NCBI GenBank assembly: GCA_017510825.1
Contig: JAFWMA010000003.1
Location: forward strand, 1-38,296
From: Clostridia bacterium
Lineage (GTDB): Bacteria; Bacillota; Clostridia; TANB77; CAG-508
Length of the DNA: 38,296 bases
Direction: 5' to 3'
Numbering within the stretch: the stretch's first letter is position 1; each line of letters opens with the position of its first letter. This document shows positions 32,245-38,296 of the stretch, in pieces. The translations under genes were made by a program, and so were the position numbers. The notes under the pieces were generated by a model. It saw only the letters and a program-made list of their open reading frames with translations, made no database searches and had not been told where the DNA came from.

Positions 32245-34581
32245 CTATTGAATTGCAGTACTTAATTGTGGTTGTGTTGTTTGTTGTTGTTGTGTAGTTT
32301 GCTGCCCTGCATTACCTGCTTGTGTAGGTTGAGTAGTAGTACTTTGAGCTGGAGTTGTTTGTTGTTGATTAACTGAATTATCTGCAACGCCTGTTCCTGT
32401 TCCGGTAGCAGTACCTGTGGTTGTACCTGTTCCAGTAGTACCTCCAGTTTGAGTATTATTTGAAAGGACATTAGACACATCATTTGTAATTGCATTTGAT
32501 GCTACACTATTGTCTGCAGTAATATTTGATGTTGTAATTTCATTTCCAAATGCACTTGGAGAACTATCATCTTTTTCTATTTTTGTTATCATTTCTATTA
32601 TTGACATATTTGTATCTGTATTTATAGTAGTGTCAGTTGTGTTTGACAATGTAAATTGGAATACTGTATCTTCATTTTGTAAAACTACAAAATAATATCT
32701 TTGTATTGAATTTGCAGTTACAAAATCAATGTAATTATAGAAATTGTCATTTTTAGGTACAAAATTATCATTAACTTTTTCAATTCTCATTTGAGTTTGA
32801 TCAATTTGAGTTGTAAATTGATTAATCATAAAATCTAGTAAAGCTGTACGACCCTCTTGTGTTGTTAGCTGGAATCCACATTCTTTTGAAGTAAATTTCA
32901 TTGTGTAGGCTAAGCTATTATCGCCTTTAGTTAATACATTATTAATTTCATCTAAGAACCAATCACTTGAATATTCAATATAGTAGCTATCTGCAAATTT
33001 ATATTTGTTTGTTTCTGGTTCTTCTGCAATTGTATTTGTAGAGGTATTCTCTACTGTACTATTACTAGTGTTAGGTTTAGGTGATGAACTTCCCATTGTT
33101 AATACTGTTGATATTGTAACAACAATCACTAATAGTAATCCTCCAATTATGGCACCTGCAATTGATACTCCTCCTTTTTTTGAGGCAATGGCTAATAGTT
33201 GATTTTCATCTGTTGTTTGCTTTTTAAATGATTCAAGCTTTCCTTTAACATTGCTTCTATACAATCCATAAAAACCTAATCCTAATCCAATTGCAATCGC
33301 TAGTATAACTACGATGTCTATTGCGGCTCCTGCAATCGCTGAATTTTTTGCTACAATTGATCCAATAGCTAGTAATACAGCTTCTAATACTAATAGTATT
33401 GCACCTGTTGTATATACTTTTCTATATAACATATAAATTGGACCCAATAGGGCTGCACACCAATTGAATTTTTTTGAATGGGCATTATCATATAGTGTTC
33501 CCATCCATGTTTTTACAAATGCTGTATCCAAATCTTGATTTCCTTGATTCATCCCATATCCTTGCTGAGGGTTCATATTTTGCCCATCCATTCCTGGTAT
33601 TGCTCCCATATTTGGATCTTGATTCATTCCTTGATATGGATCTCCTCCCATTGGATTTCCCATCATTGGATCCATTGGGTTGTATCCTCCATCCATTCCT
33701 GGCATTTGTCCCATATTCGGATCTGGATTCATTCCCTGATATAGATCTCCTCCCATTGGATTTCCCATCATTGGATCCATTGGATTGTATCCTCCATCCA
33801 TTCCTGGCATGGCTCCCATATTGGGATCTGGATTCATTCCTTGATATAGATCTCCTCCCATTGGATTTTCCATCATTGGATCCATTGGATTATATCCTCC
33901 ATCAGTTCCTGGCATGGCTTCCATATTTGAATTTGGGTCTACTCCTGGCATTGTTCCCATATTTGGATCTGAATTTATTCCTTGATATGGATCTCCCATT
34001 GGATTTTCTATCATTGGATCATTTGGATTATATCCTCCATCCATTCCTGGCATGGCTCCCATATTGGGATTTGGGTCTACTCCTGGCATTGTTCCCATAT
34101 TTGGATCTGGATTTAATCCTTGATATGGATCTCCTCCCATTGGATTTTCCATCATTGGATCATTTGGATTATATCCTCCATCCATTCCTGGCATGGCTCC
34201 CATATTGGGATTTGGGTCTACTCCTGGCATGGCTCCCATATTTGGATCTGGATTTATCCCTTGATATGAATCTCCTCCCATTGGATTTCCCATCATTGGA
34301 TCATTTGGATTATATACTCCATCCATTCCTGGCATTTGTCCAACAGTTTGGTTAGGGTCTATTCCTGGTATTGCTCCCATATTTAGTTCTTGATTCACTC
34401 CTGGCATTGGATCCATGTTTGAGTCTTGGCTCATATTGTTTTGTTCCATTCCTGGAAGAATAAATCCATCATTGTTACTCATACTATTTTGATCTAATCC
34501 TGGTAGTACACCATAGTCATTTTGCATGTTATTCATATCTCCTGCTCCGTTAACTTCTGGATTATTGTTATCTTCATTCAT
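32245..34581 (-). CDS. Repeat-rich DUF2628-like membrane protein
   Basis: 778 aa from the ATG at 34581 (AAGGGAG upstream; an ATG seven codons earlier is less well placed). Residues about 90-345 are six tandem repeats starting GGYNPMDPMMGNPMGGD and containing YQGMNPDPNMGAMPGMDG. The first three are about 47 residues and the last three 35, lacking a VDPNPNMGAMPG block. Next is a DUF2628-type membrane part (KKFNWCAALLGPIYMLYRKVY, then three hydrophobic segments at roughly 395-415, 420-445 and 480-502), an extracytoplasmic domain of about 160 residues, and a Thr/Gln/Asn-rich tail. The Met/Pro/Gly repeats look intrinsically disordered and would be cytoplasmic. Function unknown. Confidence 0.75.
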   Translation of the reverse strand: MNEDNNNPEVNGAGDMNNMQNDYGVLPGLDQNSMSNNDGFILPGMEQNNMSQDSNMDPMPGVNQELNMGAIPGIDPNQTVGQMPGMDGVYNPNDPMMGNPMGGDSYQGINPDPNMGAMPGVDPNPNMGAMPGMDGGYNPNDPMMENPMGGDPYQGLNPDPNMGTMPGVDPNPNMGAMPGMDGGYNPNDPMIENPMGDPYQGINSDPNMGTMPGVDPNSNMEAMPGTDGGYNPMDPMMENPMGGDLYQGMNPDPNMGAMPGMDGGYNPMDPMMGNPMGGDLYQGMNPDPNMGQMPGMDGGYNPMDPMMGNPMGGDPYQGMNQDPNMGAIPGMDGQNMNPQQGYGMNQGNQDLDTAFVKTWMGTLYDNAHSKKFNWCAALLGPIYMLYRKVYTTGAILLVLEAVLLAIGSIVAKNSAIAGAAIDIVVILAIAIGLGLGFYGLYRSNVKGKLESFKKQTTDENQLLAIASKKGGVSIAGAIIGGLLLVIVVTISTVLTMGSSSPKPNTSNSTVENTSTNTIAEEPETNKYKFADSYYIEYSSDWFLDEINNVLTKGDNSLAYTMKFTSKECGFQLTTQEGRTALLDFMINQFTTQIDQTQMRIEKVNDNFVPKNDNFYNYIDFVTANSIQRYYFVVLQNEDTVFQFTLSNTTDTTINTDTNMSIIEMITKIEKDDSSPSAFGNEITTSNITADNSVASNAITNDVSNVLSNNTQTGGTTGTGTTTGTATGTGTGVADNSVNQQQTTPAQSTTTQPTQAGNAGQQTTQQQQTTQPQLSTAIQ
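33571..34337 (-). repeat. Tandem coding repeats (105-144 bp units)
   Basis: Six in-frame direct repeats in the N-terminal part of the 32245-34581 gene. The DNA of units 4-6 is nearly identical, which implies recent duplication and possible length variation between strains. Confidence 0.8.
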
Positions 34582-34613
34582 CAAAACATAATCTCCCTTC
34601 ATAATATATATAT

Positions 34614-34642
34614 ATTATAAAATAAAACAAAAAAATATACAA
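34614..34642 (-). promoter_or_regulatory. Sigma-A promoter of the repeat-rich gene
   Basis: On the minus strand TTGTAT (complement of 34637-34642), a 17-base spacer, TATAAT (complement of 34614-34619). Confidence 0.6.
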
Positions 34643-34722
34643 CAATTTATTCAAAAATTTTTTAACTTTTTCCATTTTTTATAATATTCTTTTCTTCAAT
34701 TGTCTTTATTATACTTTTTTTC

Positions 34723-34751
34723 TTGTTAAAAAATTAGTTTTATTGTATAAT
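34723..34751 (+). promoter_or_regulatory. Sigma-A promoter of asnS
   Basis: TTGTTA (34723-34728), a 17-base spacer, TATAAT (34746-34751). Divergent from the promoter of the repeat-rich gene. Confidence 0.65.
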
Positions 34752-34826
34752 GTAATAGTATTTTATATTTATATATTTTTAGTTTATATATGTAAAAAAT
34801 CTTTGATGAAAGGAATCATATTAATT

Positions 34827-36218
34827 ATGGAAAACATTTTAGTAAAAAATTTATATAAAAATACTGAAAGTTTTATTGATGAAAAAATTCAAGTTAGTGG
34901 CTGGGTTAGAACAATAAGAAATTCTAAAAATTTTGGTTTTATTGAAGTTAATGATGGAAGCTTTTTTAAAAATTTGCAAATTGTTTTTACTGATGCTTTA
35001 ACTAATTATAAAGAAGTAAGCAAGTTAAGTATTAGTTCTTCTATTGAAGTTGTTGGAAAAGTTATAAAAACTGATAATGCAAGGCAACCTTTTGAAATTC
35101 ATGCTGATAAAATTAAAATTTTAAATATTGCAGACACTGATTACCCGATTCAAAAGAAAAATACTAGTTTTGAATTTTTAAGAACTCAGGCACATTTGCG
35201 TCCAAGGACAAATACCTTTAATGCTGTATTTAGGGTAAGAAGTTTGCTATCATTTGCAATTCATAAATTTTTTCAAGAAAGAGGATTTGTTTATGTTCAC
35301 ACTCCAATAATTACTGCTAGTGATTGCGAAGGTGCAGGTGAAATGTTTAATGTTACTTCAATGGATTTAGCAAATGTTCCTATAGATGATAATAACAAAG
35401 TAGATTTTAGTCAGGACTTTTTTGATAAAAATGCCCATTTAACTGTTAGTGGTCAATTAGAAGGTGAAACATATGCACATGCTTTTAGAAATGTATACAC
35501 ATTTGGGCCAACTTTTAGAGCTGAAAATTCTAATACTGTAAAACATGCTGCAGAATTTTGGATGATTGAACCTGAGATGTGCTTTGCTGATTTAACTGAC
35601 TTTCTTGACTGTGCTGAGGATATGATTAAATATATTACATCATATGTAATGGAAAACGCTCCGGAGGAAATGCAGTTTTTTGATAGATTTATTTCACCTG
35701 GTTTAATAGAAAAATTGCAAACTACAATTGATAAACCTTTTGGAAGAATAACTTACACAGATGCTATCAAGGAGCTTGAAAAAAATAATGATAATTTTGA
35801 ATATAAAGTGTCTTGGGGGGTTGATATTCAAACAGAGCACGAAAGGTATTTGAGTGAAGAAATATTCAAAAGGCCAGTTTTTGTTACTGATTATCCAAAA
35901 GAAATTAAGGCTTTTTATATGAAGCAAAATGATGATGGAAAAACTGTTGCAGCTTCTGACTTATTAGTCGCTGGAATTGGCGAGTTAATTGGTGGAAGTC
36001 AAAGAGAAGAAAATATTGAAAAATTAAAAACTAGAATGAAAGAAATTGATTTGGATGAAAAAGATTATTGGTGGTATTTGGATTTGAGAAGATTTGGAAG
36101 TACTCCTCATTCTGGATTTGGTTTAGGGTTTGAAAGAATGTTAATGTTTGTAACTGGAATGAAAAATATACGTGATGTAATCCCATTCCCTAGAACACCA
36201 AAAAACTGTGAATTTTAA
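34827..36218 (+). CDS. asnS: Asparaginyl-tRNA synthetase
   Basis: 463 aa, normal for bacterial AsnRS. Class IIb synthetase that charges tRNA-Asn. Seen: the N-terminal OB-fold ([22 protein letters not shown]), motif 2 region ([26 protein letters not shown]), and motif 3 ([31 protein letters not shown]). Start at 34827 after AAAGGAA; earlier in-frame ATGs give no matching sequence. Single gene, closed by a perfect-stem terminator. Confidence 0.96.
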   Translation: MENILVKNLYKNTESFIDEKIQVSGWVRTIRNSKNFGFIEVNDGSFFKNLQIVFTDALTNYKEVSKLSISSSIEVVGKVIKTDNARQPFEIHADKIKILNIADTDYPIQKKNTSFEFLRTQAHLRPRTNTFNAVFRVRSLLSFAIHKFFQERGFVYVHTPIITASDCEGAGEMFNVTSMDLANVPIDDNNKVDFSQDFFDKNAHLTVSGQLEGETYAHAFRNVYTFGPTFRAENSNTVKHAAEFWMIEPEMCFADLTDFLDCAEDMIKYITSYVMENAPEEMQFFDRFISPGLIEKLQTTIDKPFGRITYTDAIKELEKNNDNFEYKVSWGVDIQTEHERYLSEEIFKRPVFVTDYPKEIKAFYMKQNDDGKTVAASDLLVAGIGELIGGSQREENIEKLKTRMKEIDLDEKDYWWYLDLRRFGSTPHSGFGLGFERMLMFVTGMKNIRDVIPFPRTPKNCEF

Positions 36219-36222
36219 AAAG

Positions 36223-36258
36223 TTGTCAATGGGGACAGTCCCCATTGACAATTTTTTT
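36223..36258 (+). terminator. Terminator of asnS
   Basis: A perfect 14-base stem TTGTCAATGGGGAC/GTCCCCATTGACAA with a one-base centre, then seven T. The apex GGGGACAGTCCCC is close to the REP core seen elsewhere. Confidence 0.9.
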
Positions 36259-36265
36259 AATTGTA

Positions 36266-36404
36266 TTGACTTATATAATAAAATTTAAAATAATATTTAT
36301 AGAAAGTAAGTAATCACAGATATGTGGTTACCTCAATTTAGTTAGATAGAGACACATACTCTGCAAAGTAGATGTGTCGTTTATAATATATTTATGTGTC
36401 CCCC
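36266..36404 (+). ncRNA. Candidate structured RNA between asnS and rpn
   Basis: TTGACT (36266-36271) with an AATAAT-like -10 about 17 bases on, then two hairpins: GTAATCAC/GTGGTTAC (36310-36331) and GACACAT/ATGTGTC (about 36351-36377, with an inner ACT/AGT). A second TATGTGTC (about 36393-36400) can pair with the same GACACATA arm, so two exclusive folds are possible. No gene follows on the plus strand and no clear terminator is seen. On the minus strand the segment lies after the Rpn gene. Confidence 0.3.
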
Positions 36405-36454
36405 TTTTGGTGCAAAAAATTTAGTTTATATTCAAATTTATTATTGAAATCAAT

Positions 36455-37291
36455 TTATAGTTTTTTTATTTCTTCAGCAGTTAGTTCTGTTGCTTTTACT
36501 ATAAAATCTATGTCTGATCCTAATTTTTTCATTTTTTTAGCTATTTCAATTTGTTTTTGCTCGATTCCAGCTTTCACACCTTTGTCATATCCAGCTCCTT
36601 CTATTGCTTTTTGATCCATTATGTACTTTTCTCTTAATTCTGCTAGATATCTTTCATTTTCATCTTGACTTATTTCTTCTAATACTTCTTTAGCTTTTTT
36701 TATTTCTTTATTTCCCATATCTACATTCTCCTTTGGGTTATTTATAAATTTAAGCCACTTATCTAGTTCAGTTTTACAATTATGTTTTTTCGCTTTTCTA
36801 GCTTCTATTATAAATATTTCTAAATCATTTGTCAAGATTATTTTTCTATTCTCTTCTTCTATTATTTTCCATTTTGTTAAGTATTTTTCTATATCTTTTA
36901 GCTTTTCTAAGTTATAATCTACAATAAGTATCACTATTGCTTTCTTTAGCTTTGTATAGTCCTTTCCTTCATTTATTCCACTTGTATATAATTTACTCCA
37001 ATAAAAAAGTATTCTTTTTTCTATGTTTCTTCTATCAATCACTTGCATTTCTATATTGCAATTAGTATTATCATTCAATTTTGCTTTTATATCTAATATT
37101 CCTACTTTATCATCTAATAAATTTTTCTCTGTTATTGGATTACAATTTAATTCTATCTTTTCTATTTTCTCATTTGTTATTGCTTGTAAAAAATTCTTGG
37201 TTATTTCTTCGTTTCCTGAATGTCCAAAGATTCTTTTAAATACATAATCTGATTTTGGGTTTAATAGTTCTATAAAACCACTTCCTTTCAT
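36455..37291 (-). CDS. Rpn-family PD-(D/E)XK nuclease/putative transposase
   Basis: 278 aa. Seen: the family start LLNPKSDYVFKRIFG (residues 10-24), GILDIKAKLNDNTNCNIEMQV (about 63-83) carrying the D..ExQ nuclease residues, RRILFYWSKLY-like segment, and a C-terminal AGYDKGVKAGIEQKQIEIAKKMK helix typical of these proteins. Rpn proteins promote RecA-independent recombination and are often gene-mobility or defence associated. Coding-like sequence without a start codon continues upstream in another frame (to about 37390), perhaps the remnant of a neighbouring gene. Confidence 0.85.
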   Translation of the reverse strand: MKGSGFIELLNPKSDYVFKRIFGHSGNEEITKNFLQAITNEKIEKIELNCNPITEKNLLDDKVGILDIKAKLNDNTNCNIEMQVIDRRNIEKRILFYWSKLYTSGINEGKDYTKLKKAIVILIVDYNLEKLKDIEKYLTKWKIIEEENRKIILTNDLEIFIIEARKAKKHNCKTELDKWLKFINNPKENVDMGNKEIKKAKEVLEEISQDENERYLAELREKYIMDQKAIEGAGYDKGVKAGIEQKQIEIAKKMKKLGSDIDFIVKATELTAEEIKKL

Positions 37292-37607
37292 ATAAATCTT
37301 TCAATTTTCTAATCTCTACATCTTCTAAATTTTTAATTTCTGCTGATGGTTGAGCGAATTGCTCAAATAGAATTATAATAAGAATACTTAATTAAATTAT
37401 TGAATATAAACTAAATTTGGTAATATTATACAGTGCGCAAAACAAAATGTCAATATATGACAATAAACTTTTTAGCTATTGTATATATTGACATTTATAA
37501 TTATGTTAAGTCAAACGATTGTTGTTCCCTTTTGCAAGCTATTTGCAACGACCTGTTTTCGGAAGGTGGCCCCAAAAGCATCCCCAAAAGCATGTAAGCT
37601 TTCAGGA
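37292..37607. other. Gap between rpn and the FGE-like gene
   Basis: Contents: about 35 codons of coding-like sequence without a start on the minus strand (about 37295-37400), a TTGAGC/GCTCAA hairpin near 37352-37370, the terminator at 37440-37494, and a GC-richer tail (37511-37607) directly after the variable region with a tandem duplication of ATGCTTTTGGGG (complement of about 37569-37593). No reverse transcriptase, template repeat or complete gene is present. Confidence 0.5.
37440..37494 (-). terminator. Terminator of the FGE-like gene
   Basis: Arms ATGTCAATATAT-G-ACAATA (37447-37465) and TATTGTATATATTGACAT (37477-37494) pair fully except for one bulged base. On the minus strand it is followed by TTTTGTTTTG. 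Confidence 0.7.
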
Positions 37608-37613
37608 TTACAT
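37592..37613 (-). other. Hairpin at the end of the variable region
   Basis: ATGTAA (37592-37597) and TTACAT (37608-37613) form a 6-base-pair stem over a 10-base loop; the second arm contains the stop codon. Known DGR target genes often carry a hairpin just after the variable region that aids retrohoming, so the position is suggestive. Confidence 0.4.
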
Positions 37614-38296
37614 ATAAAGTAAGGGCCTAAACGAATAGAACTTGTCGCGATCGGCAGTATAACTGATGCTGCGGCAACTCGCGTTGAAGGTGTCGTAGTA
37701 AACGCCTCCTCTAATAACACAAGGGTAGCTCCCACTGCTGAAAGTGCTGGCCTCAGTAGACCATTCTCGGCAATTTCCTGCCATATCGAAAATTTTGCAT
37801 TGCTGATCAACTGCAGTTGTTGCTAATAAAGTGTTTGTTCCTGTTGTTTGTGGATTGGTGTCCGTCTCTGATTTTCCTTGTGTTGTTGCATATGTGCTAC
37901 TATTTGTTGCTGTTCCACATTTTTGTATATAATCTATTGCTGTATCCCATGCAAAACTATTTATTAAATCACTCTCTACTCCATCTGCTGTTTTTGTATA
38001 CATTGCTTGACATATTGTTGCAGCTTCTGGCTGGGTTACTGCGTTCCATACTCCCACTCCTGCTTTTGATAATGGCTTTACACTTCCATCTACTGCTACT
38101 TTATTTGCTGGAGTTCCAATTGTCATTGAACTTCCACTTCCAGAACATCCAGCACAATTATACTGGTCTTGGCTTGCATTTATTCCTGCTTCATATCTTG
38201 CTAAATAATATCCATGGTTGGTGTTTGCGCTACTTACAAACTCACTTATATTCTTTGCCTTTGTATTTCCATAACTTGATCCACTTGTTGCATTAT
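37608..38296 (-). CDS. FGE-sulfatase-like domain protein, probable DGR target (5' end missing)
   Basis: The open frame runs off the right edge; 229 codons are visible. The domain resembles formylglycine-generating-enzyme/C-type-lectin-fold proteins: GYYLARYEAG near the visible start, NSFAWDTAIDYIQKCG in the middle, FDMAGNCREWSTEA, and CVIRGG ... FRPLLYM at the end. In an FGE-fold protein these blocks surround the ligand-binding face. The upstream part is Ser/Thr/Asn-rich, as in secreted or pilus-associated proteins, but the export signal would be outside the window. The last about 45 codons have the composition of a DGR variable region. The true FGE catalytic cysteines were not identified, so binding rather than catalysis is likely. 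Confidence 0.75.
   Translation of the reverse strand, partial: NATSGSSYGNTKAKNISEFVSSANTNHGYYLARYEAGINASQDQYNCAGCSGSGSSMTIGTPANKVAVDGSVKPLSKAGVGVWNAVTQPEAATICQAMYTKTADGVESDLINSFAWDTAIDYIQKCGTATNSSTYATTQGKSETDTNPQTTGTNTLLATTAVDQQCKIFDMAGNCREWSTEASTFSSGSYPCVIRGGVYYDTFNASCRSISYTADRDKFYSFRPLLYM
37623..37757 (-). other. DGR-type variable region (VR)
   Basis: The 3' end of the FGE-like gene. The reading frame switches to NNC-ending codons: for example GTT TAC TAC GAC ACC TTC, then TGC CGC AGC ATC, then CGC GAC. By my count 69 of 132 bases from GAG to CCC are G or C, far above the flanking DNA. All of Y, D, T, F, N, C, R, S and I with a final C can arise from AAC by changes at the two adenines, the signature of adenine-directed DGR mutagenesis. 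The template repeat and reverse transcriptase are not in the window. Confidence 0.7.

Noticed and set aside
33474..34355. Long plus-strand open frame of Leu/Asp/Pro repeats
   Set aside because: It is the antisense of the Met/Pro/Gly tandem repeats, without promoter or ribosome binding site.
36266..36404. Retron msr-msd RNA
   Set aside because: There is no reverse transcriptase nearby and no recognisable branching-guanosine arrangement.
37511..37810. Open frame of 99 codons overlapping the variable region
   Set aside because: It is another frame of the FGE-like gene end; it is open only because the region is GC-rich, and it has no ribosome binding site.

Overview
The window is very AT-rich DNA from a spore-forming, probably anaerobic member of the Clostridia (Bacillota). 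The basis is the gene set: spoIIAA-spoIIAB-sigF, spoIID, spoIIQ, sipL and yunB (sporulation), veg, an Asp23/AmaP/DUF2273 cluster, and Firmicutes-type ribosomal operons with long leaders. No rRNA, tRNA or CRISPR array was seen.

Layout. 1-4120: an accessory stretch with an unrecognised regulated gene (452-1147), an orphan structured small RNA (about 1377-1478), a protein with a mid-protein twin-arginine motif, and a decayed surface-protein gene. 4180-6801: rplM-rpsI (minus) and infC-rpmI-rplT (plus), fired from divergent promoters whose two -35 boxes sit in the arms of one inverted repeat. 6808-8600: a RAYT (REP-associated tyrosine transposase) flanked by inverted REP-like palindromes, then a large REP doublet between yunB and sipL; related cores recur at 12.5, 14.7 and 36.2 kb. 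10343-12439: an ATP-grasp enzyme paired with a VanX-type dipeptidase. 12549-15045: a small unknown gene, an M14 carboxypeptidase and veg. 15258-19477: an engulfment/forespore block, spoIIAA-AB-sigF-spoIID-(membrane protein)-spoIIQ, with a good sigma-F promoter in front of spoIIQ. 19715-24652: valS, a small hidden membrane protein, an aldose epimerase, a zinc-ribbon protein and an unknown gene. 24849-32082: a minus-strand block asp23-amaP-DUF2273-nusB-xseA-xseB-PAP2-pdp-nrdD-like. 32245-36218: a repeat-rich DUF2628-like protein and, divergently, asnS. 36455-38296: an Rpn-type nuclease and the 3' end of a gene with a formylglycine-generating-enzyme-like (C-type lectin fold) domain.

The most striking item is at the right edge. 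The last about 45 codons of the FGE-like gene switch from the AT-rich codon usage of the genome to a run of NNC codons (TAC, GAC, TTC, TGC, CGC, AGC, ATC), as expected if adenines of AAC codons in a template had been mutagenised. This looks like the variable region of a diversity-generating retroelement (DGR) target gene; no reverse transcriptase or template repeat is visible here, so the cassette would lie outside the window or act in trans. Second is an NrdD-like protein that keeps the ATP-cone and the reductase scaffold but appears to have lost both active-site cysteines and the whole glycyl-radical/zinc tail: a candidate pseudoenzyme, translationally coupled to a pyrimidine phosphorylase gene that carries an apparent single-base frameshift.

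All calls come from reading the sequence and recalled family motifs; no database search was run.
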